Source of the DNA: an uncultured Candidatus Saccharibacteria bacterium
GTDB lineage: Bacteria > Patescibacteriota > Saccharimonadia > Saccharimonadales > Saccharimonadaceae
Length of the DNA stretch: 24,153 nt
Reading direction: 5' to 3'
Assembly (NCBI GenBank): GCA_938041435.1
Contig: CALISR010000021.1
Location: forward strand, 1 to 24,153
A program made the translations under genes and the position numbers. Below, in pieces: positions 1 through 7,188 of this stretch. Within the stretch, counting starts at the first letter, position 1. Each line of letters begins with the position of its first letter. The notes beneath the pieces were generated by a model. That model saw only the letters and a list, made by a program, of their open reading frames with translations. It was not told the origin of the DNA and did no database searches.

Positions 1-1
1 A

Positions 2-26
2 GGTCGATACTTGGGAAGTATCGACC
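2..26. other. Perfect 11-bp hairpin at window edge
   Basis: Positions 2-12 and 16-26 are exact reverse complements around a 3-nt GGG loop. No T-run follows on either strand (CTTATAG on plus), so it is not a canonical intrinsic terminator. It may end an upstream transcript outside the window or bind a protein. Positions 27-100 hold nothing else I can recognise. Confidence 0.5.
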
Positions 27-100
27 CTTATAGTGTTCCATCGGAGGGAGCGTGGGGAGAGTGAACGCGAAAATGCTACATGATTTATGCTTAGTGATAT

Positions 101-130
101 TTGCACCCACCCCCACTCTCGTTATACAAT
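101..130 (+). promoter_or_regulatory. Sigma70-type promoter of the thrS operon
   Basis: TTGCAC at 101-106 is followed after 16-18 bp by overlapping -10 candidates TATACA (123-128) and TACAAT (125-130). Transcription would begin near 135-137, immediately before the first helix of the T-box leader. The placement agrees with a leader of about 275 nt ahead of thrS. Confidence 0.6.
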
Positions 131-136
131 AGATGG

Positions 137-329
137 TAAGTGCTGACGGGGCCTCACCAGCCTCCCGAGCTTCGTGGGCTGTCGTGATGTGCGAGAACGT
201 TGCGTCATGAGTGCTTGGCGGTAAGCGCCAAGAAGTCCGGTGGAACCGCCGTTTGCGTGCAAGCGGCCCGAGACATGCGAGATTGGTCGGATGGCGTACA
301 TCCGTGCCAGGGCGCATGTTTTTATTTTT
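137..329 (+). promoter_or_regulatory. T-box riboswitch (threonyl-tRNA sensing) upstream of thrS
   Basis: The T-box core GGTGGAACCGCC lies at 239-250 and its TGGA would pair with a tRNA ending in U73-CCA, as expected for many tRNA-Thr. Downstream of the TGGAACC bulge, 248-255 pairs with 260-267 and the base of the antiterminator pairs 238-240 with 268-270. Upstream sits a perfect stem III (214-220 with 226-232) and a plausible Stem I (144-148 with 203-207, 154-157 with 184-187, 158-163 with 176-181). Its 3' internal-loop strand contains ACG (197-199), a possible Thr specifier. A terminator hairpin (CATGCG at 274-279 with CGCATG at 313-318, extendable to 270-322) ends in TTTTTATTTTT. T-boxes couple uncharged tRNA to read-through of aminoacyl-tRNA synthetase operons. 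The specifier and Stem I fold are hand-derived and less certain than the T-box core. Confidence 0.78.
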
Positions 330-413
330 ATCAACATAATTTATATCCAAGGAGGAGCGAATCGGCTTCTAGCTGCCAGTGCGCAGGAGAGAAGGTGATG
401 AGCAAACAAAGCA

Positions 414-2225
414 ATGAACAACGAGCAACAAGCAATGCGCCACAGCCTGGCGCACATCATGGCGCAAGCCGTCCAGCATTTGTGGCCACAGGCGAAGTTT
501 GGCGTGGGGCCAGCCATCGAGCAGGGGTTTTATTATGATATTGACCTTGGTGATGTGACGATATCTGAGGCGGACTTTGGCACAATCGAGAAGGAGATGC
601 GGCGCATTATTGCCCGCGATTTGCCCTTTACACACCGCGATGTGCCGGTGGATGAGGCGATTGCTTGGGCGACGGAGGCAGATCAGCCGTACAAGATCGA
701 GCTGCTCAATGACCTGAAGCGCTCGGGGACGACCATTGCCAAAGAATTGGCTGGAGAGGCCCTTGGTAGCGCCGCAGAAGGCGAGAGCAAGGTAGAGACG
801 GTATCACTCTACTCTCAGGGCGATTACACCGATCTGTGCCGTGGTGGGCACGTAGAGAGTACAGGTAAGGTGGGAGCCTTCAAGTTGCTGCGCGTGGCTG
901 GTGCGTACTGGCGAGGCGACGAGACTCGGCCGCAGATGCAGCGGCTCTATGGTGTGGCCTTTGCAACGCAAGCGGAGCTTGATAGCTACCTACAGATGCG
1001 CGAGGAAGCCAAAAAGCGCGACCACCGCAAGCTTGGCAAAGAACTCGACCTCTACACAATGTCGCCACTGGTGGGGGTGGGCTTGCCACTCTTTACACCG
1101 CGTGGCACGATCTTGCGCGATAAAGCAGCCCAGCTCTCCAACCAGCTGCGTGAGAAATACGGCTTTGCCAAAGTCTGGACACCACACATTACCAAGAAAG
1201 ATTTGTATGAGACGAGTGGGCACTGGGCGAAGTTTGGCGATGAACTCTTTCTCGTGACGAGCCAAGAGACGAGCGACAAGATGGCCCTCAAGCCGATGAA
1301 CTGCCCGCACCACACGCAGATTTTTGCCAGCCAGCCACGGAGCTACCGCGATATGCCTGTGCGCTACCTCGAGACGACGACCGACTACCGCGACGAAAAA
1401 ACTGGCGAGCTGGGTGGCCTGAGCCGGGTGCGTTCGCTGACGCAGGATGATAGCCATGTGTTTTGCCGGCCGGATCAGATCGAGCAGGAGATGAGTAATT
1501 TGCTGGCTTGCGCCGAGGAGCTGTACCACATTGTGGGGATGAAGCTGCGTGTCCGCTTGAGCTATCGCGATGAGGGCGAGGGCTACCTTGGGGCGCCAGA
1601 ATTGTGGCAATCGGCCCAGGCTCAGCTCAAGGCAGCTGTGATGGCCAAGCAGTTAGATTACTTTGAGCAGGAGGGCGAAGCGGCCTTTTATGGGCCGAAG
1701 ATCGACTTCATGGCGACGGATGCGATTGGCCGCGAGCACCAGGTAGCGACGGTGCAGCTCGACTTCGTCCAGCCTGAGCGCTTTGGCCTCGAATATACCG
1801 ATGAAGCGGGTGAGATGGCTCGGCCAGTGATGATTCACAGCGCGCTGCTGGGCTCGATTGAGCGTTTCCTGAGCGTCTTTATTGAGCACACAGCGGGGTG
1901 GTTCCCCTTCTGGATTGCGCCCGAGCAAGTCCGTATTCTCACAATTAACAACACCGTGGAAGACTATGTTGATGAAATAACATCGGTGCTCAAAACAGTG
2001 GTACTGATGCGTCCTATAAAATACAACGAGGTAAGATACACAACAGATATGCGCAATGAATCGCTTGGCAAAAAGATCCGCGAAGCTACTGTTGTAAAAA
2101 TTCCGGTGCAGATTATCGTTGGCCCACGCGACAAAGCCAATCGCCAAGTGAGCGTGCGCACCCAGCAGGGTGAGACAACAGTGCCGCTGGATGAGCTAGC
2201 AGCCTATCTAGAGGGGCTCAGCTAA
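414..2225 (+). CDS. thrS: Threonyl-tRNA synthetase lacking the TGS domain
   Basis: Class II synthetase that charges tRNA-Thr in the cytoplasm. The 603-aa product begins directly in the editing domain: HSLAH at residues 10-14 and C142/H146 in CRGGH are the editing-site residues. The catalytic core has zinc ligands C297 (MNCPHH), H348 (QDDSHVF) and H475 (IHSALLGSIERF), with motif 2 around R326-R340. A C-terminal anticodon-binding domain follows. Usual bacterial ThrRS is about 640 aa with an N-terminal TGS domain, which is absent here. The start is uncertain: ATG 414 has no well-spaced ribosome site, and an in-frame stop lies at 399-401. ATG 398 has a good GAGAAGG site but is in another frame and ends at 538. 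The gene is preceded by a T-box and its stop overlaps the next start (TAATG). The 1930-2110 segment is visibly more AT-rich than the rest. Confidence 0.95.
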   Translation: MNNEQQAMRHSLAHIMAQAVQHLWPQAKFGVGPAIEQGFYYDIDLGDVTISEADFGTIEKEMRRIIARDLPFTHRDVPVDEAIAWATEADQPYKIELLNDLKRSGTTIAKELAGEALGSAAEGESKVETVSLYSQGDYTDLCRGGHVESTGKVGAFKLLRVAGAYWRGDETRPQMQRLYGVAFATQAELDSYLQMREEAKKRDHRKLGKELDLYTMSPLVGVGLPLFTPRGTILRDKAAQLSNQLREKYGFAKVWTPHITKKDLYETSGHWAKFGDELFLVTSQETSDKMALKPMNCPHHTQIFASQPRSYRDMPVRYLETTTDYRDEKTGELGGLSRVRSLTQDDSHVFCRPDQIEQEMSNLLACAEELYHIVGMKLRVRLSYRDEGEGYLGAPELWQSAQAQLKAAVMAKQLDYFEQEGEAAFYGPKIDFMATDAIGREHQVATVQLDFVQPERFGLEYTDEAGEMARPVMIHSALLGSIERFLSVFIEHTAGWFPFWIAPEQVRILTINNTVEDYVDEITSVLKTVVLMRPIKYNEVRYTTDMRNESLGKKIREATVVKIPVQIIVGPRDKANRQVSVRTQQGETTVPLDELAAYLEGLS

Positions 2226-2848
2226 TGCGTCGCCTGCGCATTGCTGTAGATGTCGACGACGTGCTGGCGGAGAATGCCGCTGGCATCGTCGCCTTTAGTA
2301 ACCAGCGCTGGGGGACGAACCTGACGGTCGATGACTACGACGAGCACTGGGCCAAGATGTGGCAGGTGGATAATGCTGAAGTGAAGCGGCGCAGTGCCGA
2401 GCTGATGGATGCTGGCCTTGGTACGGGCTATGGCCATATTGGCGGCGCGCTGGAGGTACTGGAGCGCTTGGCGCAGCAGCATCACTTGATGATTGCGACA
2501 TCACGTCACTTGCGAGTGAAAAGCGATACAATGGCCTGGATCGACGAGCATTTTCCGGGTATCTTTGCCAGTACATCAGTCTACTTCTCAGGCATTTGGG
2601 ATGAGCTGACGGATGGTTCGCACCTTGCCACCAAGGCAGAGTTGGTGGTGCAGATTAATGCCGATGTGCTGATCGACGACCAGCTCAAGCACTGCCAAGC
2701 GGTGGCAGCGCATGGCCGCAACGCGCTGCTCTTTGGCGATTATGCTTGGAACCAAGCCGCAACATTGCCAGCTGGGGTAGTGCGCTGCACAAATTGGCAC
2801 GAAGTGGAGGTGGCAATTGAGCGACTTGCCAGCGATGAGCCTGCGTGA
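2225..2848 (+). CDS. HAD-superfamily 5'-nucleotidase-like phosphatase
   Basis: 207-aa cytoplasmic protein with the HAD phosphatase motifs in order: motif I DVDD (nucleophile D9, acid D11), motif II ATSR (89-91), motif III lysine K134, and motif IV DVLIDD (D144, D148, D149). Its size and the N-terminal DVDDVL pattern resemble the 5'(3')-deoxyribonucleotidase / 5'-nucleotidase C-type group, which dephosphorylates nucleoside monophosphates. The substrate is inferred, not shown. The start codon overlaps the thrS stop by one base, so the two are translationally coupled, and its 3' end overlaps the next gene by 32 bp. Confidence 0.7.
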   Translation: MRRLRIAVDVDDVLAENAAGIVAFSNQRWGTNLTVDDYDEHWAKMWQVDNAEVKRRSAELMDAGLGTGYGHIGGALEVLERLAQQHHLMIATSRHLRVKSDTMAWIDEHFPGIFASTSVYFSGIWDELTDGSHLATKAELVVQINADVLIDDQLKHCQAVAAHGRNALLFGDYAWNQAATLPAGVVRCTNWHEVEVAIERLASDEPA

Positions 2849-3185
2849 TGCCGTCTACAAGCTGATGGCACAGCTGCCAGATGATACAGTGACGACCTAT
2901 GGCGACTTGGCAGCTTTTGCTGGCCACCCATACGCCGCACGGCGAGTGGGGGAGATTGCCCATGGTGGGCCGGAGGAGTTGCCGTGGCATAGACTTGTAA
3001 ATTGCAAGGGAGGCCTTGCGGTCGGCTTTCCGGGTGGGCAAGCGGTGCAACGGCAATTGCTCGAGCACGATGGGATCCAGTGTGATGATTCGTACCGCGT
3101 GGTTGATTTTGCACAGCGTCGCTGGCGGCCACTTGCTGCGCCACATAATAATCTGAAAGGTAGCTCGCATGCTCACAAAAAATAA
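2817..3185 (+). CDS. Alkyltransferase-like (ATL) DNA-binding protein
   Basis: 122-aa homologue of the C-terminal DNA-binding domain of O6-alkylguanine-DNA alkyltransferase. The winged-helix core is seen at about residues 8-60, with the arginine-finger segment AARRVG (40-45). The active-site motif reads PWHR (56-59) where alkyltransferases have PCHR, so the acceptor cysteine is replaced by tryptophan. This is the signature of ATL proteins, which bind O6-alkylguanine without repairing it and, in studied organisms, channel it into nucleotide excision repair. The TTG start at 2817 is chosen because GGAGG (2806-2810) lies 6 nt before it. ATG 2835 is the alternative. The gene overlaps the nucleotidase by 32 bp and miaA by 17 bp. 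Confidence 0.82.
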   Translation: MSDLPAMSLRDAVYKLMAQLPDDTVTTYGDLAAFAGHPYAARRVGEIAHGGPEELPWHRLVNCKGGLAVGFPGGQAVQRQLLEHDGIQCDDSYRVVDFAQRRWRPLAAPHNNLKGSSHAHKK

Positions 3186-4062
3186 CACACCACTTACTGT
3201 GCCGCTTATTGCTATTGTTGGACCGACCGCTAGCGGCAAGACCAGCTTAGCAGTTCGCCTCGCCAAGCAGTACGGTGGTGAGATTATTTGTGCCGATTCG
3301 CGCACCATCTACAAGGGCATGGATATTGGCACTGCCAAGCCCTCGCCGCATGAGCAAGCCCTTGTGCCACACTGGGGGTTGGATCTGGTGGAGCCAGGCC
3401 AGCGTTTTACAGTAGTGGATTTCCAGCGCTATGCTAATCGACAAATTGCGGCTATTCGCCAGCGTGGGCACATCCCGTTTCTTGTTGGTGGGACGGGCTT
3501 GTATGTCGATGCAGTGTTGTATAAATTTCAATTTCCGATGGTGAACAAAAAGCTTATGCAGCAGTTACAGGGCTATTCTATAGAAACTTTGCACGAACAT
3601 TGTCAAATACACAACATAGAATTACCCGGTAATAAATACAACAAAAGGCATGTCATTAATACAATAGTGCGAGAAGGACAACAGTTACAGAGGTCAGCGC
3701 ATGTTGATAAAAATACCTATGTTGTGGGTATTGCAACACCGCGTGATGCCCTGCGTAAGCGCATTGCTGAGCGGACAGAGCAGCTTTTTGCACATGGTGT
3801 TGTGCAAGAAGCGACGGAACTAGCAGCCCAATACAGCTGGGAAAGTGAAGCAATGACAGGGAATATCTACCCAATTATACATAAATTACAACAGGGCGAG
3901 TATACACTTGAACAAGCCAAAGCGGCATTTTGTACGGCAGACTGGCACCTGGCCAAGCGGCAAATGACCTGGCTGCGACGTAATCCCGATATTATATGGT
4001 GTGACCTGGAGGATGCTGAGGTCTACCTTGATCGGGTGCTCGCGCAAGCGCACCAGATGTGA
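3169..4062 (+). CDS. miaA: tRNA dimethylallyltransferase MiaA
   Basis: Transfers a dimethylallyl group to N6 of A37 in tRNAs that read codons starting with U. The 297-aa protein has the P-loop GPTASGKT (18-25), the DSRTIYKGMDIGTAKP segment that positions substrate, VGGTGLYVDA, and a C-terminal region ending in the tRNA-binding RQMTWLRRNP. This is slightly short for the family (usually 300-315). AAAGG lies 8 nt before the ATG, and the start overlaps the upstream ATL gene by 17 bp. The central insertion domain (3510-3720) is strikingly AT-rich and divergent relative to the flanks. In the family consensus DSRQVY the glutamine is common; here it is threonine. Confidence 0.93.
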   Translation: MLTKNNTPLTVPLIAIVGPTASGKTSLAVRLAKQYGGEIICADSRTIYKGMDIGTAKPSPHEQALVPHWGLDLVEPGQRFTVVDFQRYANRQIAAIRQRGHIPFLVGGTGLYVDAVLYKFQFPMVNKKLMQQLQGYSIETLHEHCQIHNIELPGNKYNKRHVINTIVREGQQLQRSAHVDKNTYVVGIATPRDALRKRIAERTEQLFAHGVVQEATELAAQYSWESEAMTGNIYPIIHKLQQGEYTLEQAKAAFCTADWHLAKRQMTWLRRNPDIIWCDLEDAEVYLDRVLAQAHQM

Positions 4063-4088
4063 TACCATAAATCTAGTTGGTGACCGTA

Positions 4089-4700
4089 ATGATAGATGCA
4101 CTGTTTGGATCAAAAACTCGTGTGAAATTGCTCCACCTTTTCTTGAATAACCCAGGAAAGGCATTTTATGTGCGCGAGATTACGCGGCTAATTAATGAGC
4201 AGATTAATTCGGTGCGCCGTGAGCTGCTCAATATGCTGGAAGTGGGGATCATTACGAGCGACAGCGTAGATAACAAATTGTACTACGAAGTAAACCAGCA
4301 GTACGAATATTATCCGCCGCTGCGCGTTATCTTTGCTGATCAAAAAATCGCTCCAGCCAAGAATAAGTCGGGCTACCGGCCGGCTTGGCAAGATGCGATT
4401 ATGCAGCTGCCACGCCTGCGTGTGGCGATTGCGGCGGGGGCGTTGGTGAAAGGATCAGCCAGTACGATCGATCTGCTGCTCGTGGGTAACCTCTCGGCTG
4501 CCAAGGTGCGCAGCGTGGTGGCAGTTATCGAGCGGCAAGAGGGGCGTGAGCTGACGTATAGCATCCTGAGCTACGACGAGTTCTATTATCGGCTGAGCGT
4601 GCGCGACCGCTTTATTACCACCATTCTGACCAACAAGCATACCGTATTGGTAGACGTTGATAATATATTAAAAGAAGACGAAGGAGAGAATCATGCTTGA
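4089..4700 (+). CDS. Winged-helix protein with nucleotidyltransferase-like domain
   Basis: 203-aa cytoplasmic protein. The first about 75 residues form a winged helix-turn-helix (IDALFGSKTRVKLLHLFL, then REITRLINEQINSVRRELLNM and a GII-TSD wing). The second half contains GALVKGSASTIDLLLVG, reminiscent of the G-S-x-D-hydrophobic core of minimal nucleotidyltransferases, but with the second acidic position weak, so catalysis is doubtful. Start ATG 4089 is preferred (GGTGA 5 nt upstream); TTG 4077 and GTG 4080 are in frame upstream. It overlaps the next gene by 8 bp. The function is not known to me; a transcription regulator of its own operon is a reasonable guess only. Confidence 0.6.
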   Translation: MIDALFGSKTRVKLLHLFLNNPGKAFYVREITRLINEQINSVRRELLNMLEVGIITSDSVDNKLYYEVNQQYEYYPPLRVIFADQKIAPAKNKSGYRPAWQDAIMQLPRLRVAIAAGALVKGSASTIDLLLVGNLSAAKVRSVVAVIERQEGRELTYSILSYDEFYYRLSVRDRFITTILTNKHTVLVDVDNILKEDEGENHA

Positions 4701-5328
4701 TATCGAATACAAAGGCGGCAACACCGTCATCATTGCAACGAAAAAAACCACACTCGCAGTTGACCCCAAGCTATCGCTGCTGGGCCTGAAGGACGCTAAG
4801 ACGAAGGATGCGGTGGAGCTTGCGACCGAAGAACGCTTTGCGGTGGCTAACCCTGAGGCACGCCTTATCATTGACCAGCCTGGTGAGTATGAAGTGGGTG
4901 ACTATACCATCCGCGGCATCGCAGCCACGCGCCACATCGACACGCCAGAGAGTGAGCAGCTCTCTACAGTATATCGCATTGAGTGTGGCGATATTCGCAT
5001 TGCGGTGATTGGTAATATCGCGCCAGAGCTTACTGACGCTCAGCTCGAGGCACTGGGGGTGATCGACATTGTCATTATTCCAGTGGGTGGCTATGGTTAC
5101 ACGCTGGATGCGACAAGTGCCGCCGCTATTATTCGCAAGATCGAGCCACGGGTGGTGGTGCCCGTCCACTATGCTGATAGTGCGTTGCATTACGAAGTAC
5201 CGCAAGACACAGTGGAGGTCTTTGAGAAGGAGCTCGGTGCACCAGTCGAGCAAAAACCCAAGCTCAAGATCAAAACAGCGAGTAACCTGCCCGAAGTGCT
5301 GACGGTGTTTGAGTTAGCTCGAAGCTAG
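4693..5328 (+). CDS. Metallo-beta-lactamase-fold protein with degenerate metal site
   Basis: 211-aa protein resembling the UlaG-like MBL-fold hydrolase family. Seen are VDP (23-25), the family hallmark PGEYEV (63-68), a strand pair YRIECGDIRIAVIG, IPVGG (129-133), YTLDA and PVHY (157-160, H159). The metal-binding HxHxDH motif expected near residues 44-53 is absent (ATEERFAVAN), the N-terminal GHSC is replaced by YKGGN, and the usual GD after the central strand is GN (107-108). Only one expected histidine ligand remains, so it is probably not a metal hydrolase and may act as a structural or binding protein. AAGGAG lies 5-6 nt before the ATG. It is the last gene of the thrS operon. Confidence 0.7.
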   Translation: MLDIEYKGGNTVIIATKKTTLAVDPKLSLLGLKDAKTKDAVELATEERFAVANPEARLIIDQPGEYEVGDYTIRGIAATRHIDTPESEQLSTVYRIECGDIRIAVIGNIAPELTDAQLEALGVIDIVIIPVGGYGYTLDATSAAAIIRKIEPRVVVPVHYADSALHYEVPQDTVEVFEKELGAPVEQKPKLKIKTASNLPEVLTVFELARS

Positions 5329-5348
5329 GATTTATATACCCCAAGCGC

Positions 5349-5378
5349 AACCAGCCTCATAGAAGAGGCTGGTTTTTT
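5349..5378 (+). terminator. Intrinsic terminator of the thrS operon
   Basis: A 10-bp perfect stem AACCAGCCTC (5349-5358) with GAGGCTGGTT (5365-5374), a 6-nt loop, and a run of T to 5378. It lies 20 bp after the MBL-fold gene and closes the six-gene run. The next 195 bp (5379-5573) hold no gene. Confidence 0.92.
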
Positions 5379-5573
5379 ATGATATACCTTTACTCTGCTT
5401 TTTCTCGCTGCTTTATCTGGTGGGGTATGAATATTAGTTGTAGCCAGCACGAGTGTTGGTGGGTTGATGGGCAAGATGGGGCCAGTCCCTATAGTTTTCT
5501 CAAGAAATGAGTGCGAGACAGTGATGAGGATTTGTGAGATTCATAGTGAAATCATTGTCATAATGTGGTCGAT

Positions 5574-5602
5574 TTGACACAGCGCACTAAATTCGATACA
5601 CT
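5574..5602 (+). promoter_or_regulatory. Promoter of the MFS-arsR operon
   Basis: TTGACA (5574-5579), a 17-bp spacer and TACACT (5597-5602). This is a near-consensus sigma70 promoter. The -10 hexamer lies inside the first of two palindromic operators, so bound repressor would block polymerase. Confidence 0.82.
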
Positions 5603-5636
5603 TCGAAATACCACTATTATTTCGATTTATATCGAA
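5592..5636. promoter_or_regulatory. Two tandem 16-bp palindromic operators
   Basis: TTCGATACACTTCGAA (5592-5607) and TTCGATTTATATCGAA (5621-5636) share TTCGAT-n4/5-TCGAA symmetry and are 29 bp apart centre to centre. The first covers the -10 box, the second lies just downstream of the start of transcription. They are the obvious targets of the ArsR-type regulator encoded by the second gene of the operon (inference from position and symmetry). Confidence 0.72.
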
Positions 5637-5651
5637 GAAAGGAATGGTTTT

Positions 5652-6827
5652 ATGGAACAACAATCAACCACACCGTGGGGTAAGATTGCGGTGCTAGCGC
5701 TAGGAGCCTTTGTTATTGGAGCGGATGGCTTCATGCTGGCAGCGGTATTGCCACAGGTGGCACAGCAACTTGGGGTGTCGCTGGGGCAGACCGGCCTCTT
5801 GGTGACGGTGTTTGCGTGGGTGTATGCACTGGCGGCACCACTGTGTGGCATGGTGATGGGGTGGCGCAATCGGCGGTCGACCTTGGTGCTAGCACTAGCG
5901 ATATTTGCAATTGGTAATGTAGTAGCAGCGCTTGCGTCGTCATTTGTGTGGATGATGGCAGCTCGAGTGATGGCAGCATGGGGCTCAGCTATGATGATGC
6001 CAACGGCAATGGCCTTGGCGACTAGCCTTGCTCCAGCCAAGCATCGTGGCAAGGCAATCTCCGTTGTTACAACAGGCATGACGATGGCAACGGTGCTCGC
6101 TGTGCCGCTAGGCTCGGTTATGGGGGAGCGCTATGGCTACCATACGCTGTTTTGGGCGATGGCGGTGGCTGCGGTGCTGGTGTTGTGTGGCATTGTGCTG
6201 GGCATTCGGGCACGTGAGGCACAGCCAGCGCAGCAGGTACCAACGATTCGCACATTAGTAGCAGGCCTGGCTAATCGTCAGGTTGCACTGACATTATTGA
6301 TAACAGTAGTGATATTTGTAGCTGGCACCAGCGTGATTTCATATCTGAGTGCAGTAGTACAGCAGGCAGGTCTGCACGAACACTTTAGCTGGATTTTGCT
6401 CATCTTTGGTGTGGGCTCACTCCTGGGTGGTGTGCTGGGCGGCTGGCTGACCGATCGTTTTGCCCACATTTGGCTGGCCCGCTGGGCAATGCTTGCCTTT
6501 GCGTTGGCGCTTGCTTTGCTTGGTGTGGCGGCTGGGATGCCAGGTGTGCTTGGTATCGTTGGTGGCAGTGTACTATTATGGACGGCTAGTGCTTGGATTG
6601 CCACGATTGCTCAGCAATACCGCATCATTGCGCTTGCTCCAGAACGGGCTCAGCTGAATCTCTCACTCAATTCATCCAGTATTTACATTGGTCAAGGCTT
6701 TGGTGGTATGCTAGGCAGTGCGATTATTAGTAGCCAGCCAGCGCAGGTCATTCCGCTCATAGCGTCCGGCGTAGTAGTGCTTGCCTTGGCAATGACCAGC
6801 AGGTATGAGACAATACAAAGGAAATGA
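5652..6827 (+). CDS. Major facilitator superfamily exporter (DHA1-like)
   Basis: 391-aa integral membrane protein with about 12 hydrophobic helices, resembling the AraJ/YdhP-type drug:H+ antiporter group. The loop between helices 2 and 3 (GMVMGWRNRRSTLVLAL) replaces motif A, and the equivalent loop between helices 8 and 9 is GGWLTDRF. ATG 5652 is chosen because AAAGGA (5638-5643) lies 8 nt upstream, whereas an upstream in-frame GTG (5565) would precede the transcription start. The stop overlaps the arsR start (ATGA). Under probable repression by the neighbouring ArsR protein. The exported substrate cannot be told from sequence. Confidence 0.88.
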   Translation: MEQQSTTPWGKIAVLALGAFVIGADGFMLAAVLPQVAQQLGVSLGQTGLLVTVFAWVYALAAPLCGMVMGWRNRRSTLVLALAIFAIGNVVAALASSFVWMMAARVMAAWGSAMMMPTAMALATSLAPAKHRGKAISVVTTGMTMATVLAVPLGSVMGERYGYHTLFWAMAVAAVLVLCGIVLGIRAREAQPAQQVPTIRTLVAGLANRQVALTLLITVVIFVAGTSVISYLSAVVQQAGLHEHFSWILLIFGVGSLLGGVLGGWLTDRFAHIWLARWAMLAFALALALLGVAAGMPGVLGIVGGSVLLWTASAWIATIAQQYRIIALAPERAQLNLSLNSSSIYIGQGFGGMLGSAIISSQPAQVIPLIASGVVVLALAMTSRYETIQRK

Positions 6828-7129
6828 CATCCCAACAAAACACCCCAACTGACCTACTTGCACCAGAGCATATCTTTGCCGCTCTGTCCGATCCGCTGCG
6901 GCTGCGGATTGTCCGTCGCTTGGCTGCGGAGGGGCGGCTGGGCTGCAGCCAGATCGATCATAATCTCTCACTCTCGACTGTCTCGCACCACTGCAAAGTT
7001 CTGCGCGAAGCAGGCATTGTCACGAGCGAAGCGGTTGGCACCCAGCGTGTACTGGTGCTGCGGCCAGAGTTTGCTCGGCAGTTCGCTGGCGTGCTCGCGA
7101 CGATTGCTGAGTTAGATAAAGCGAAGTAA
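6824..7129 (+). CDS. ArsR-family winged-helix transcriptional repressor
   Basis: 101-aa protein with the ArsR fold: IFAALSDPLRLRIVRRLA (about 17-34), recognition helix LSLSTVSHHCKVLREAGIV, and a beta wing TSEAVGTQRVLVL. Two cysteines (in LGCSQ and HHCKVL) are present, but I see no complete known metal-sensing motif. ATG overlaps the exporter stop; AAAGGA lies about 5 nt before it. The gene order exporter-repressor plus two operators over the shared promoter suggests autoregulation with ligand-released export. The ligand is unknown. Confidence 0.88.
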   Translation: MTSQQNTPTDLLAPEHIFAALSDPLRLRIVRRLAAEGRLGCSQIDHNLSLSTVSHHCKVLREAGIVTSEAVGTQRVLVLRPEFARQFAGVLATIAELDKAK

Positions 7130-7137
7130 CCACTAAA

Positions 7138-7164
7138 ATATCCCCTATAAAAGGGGATATTTTT
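7138..7164. terminator. Bidirectional terminator between arsR and rpmB
   Basis: ATATCCCC (7138-7145) pairs with GGGGATAT (7153-7160) around a TATAAAA loop, with TTTT following on plus and AAAA preceding (7134-7138), giving a T-run on minus too. It sits between convergent genes and can serve both. Confidence 0.88.
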
Positions 7165-7188
7165 ACAGTTGTCGTTTGCTCTGGGCGA

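Noticed and set aside
990..1610. 206-codon open frame on the minus strand inside thrS
   Set aside because: Fully antisense to a conserved gene; composition explains the open frame, with no promoter or ribosome site.
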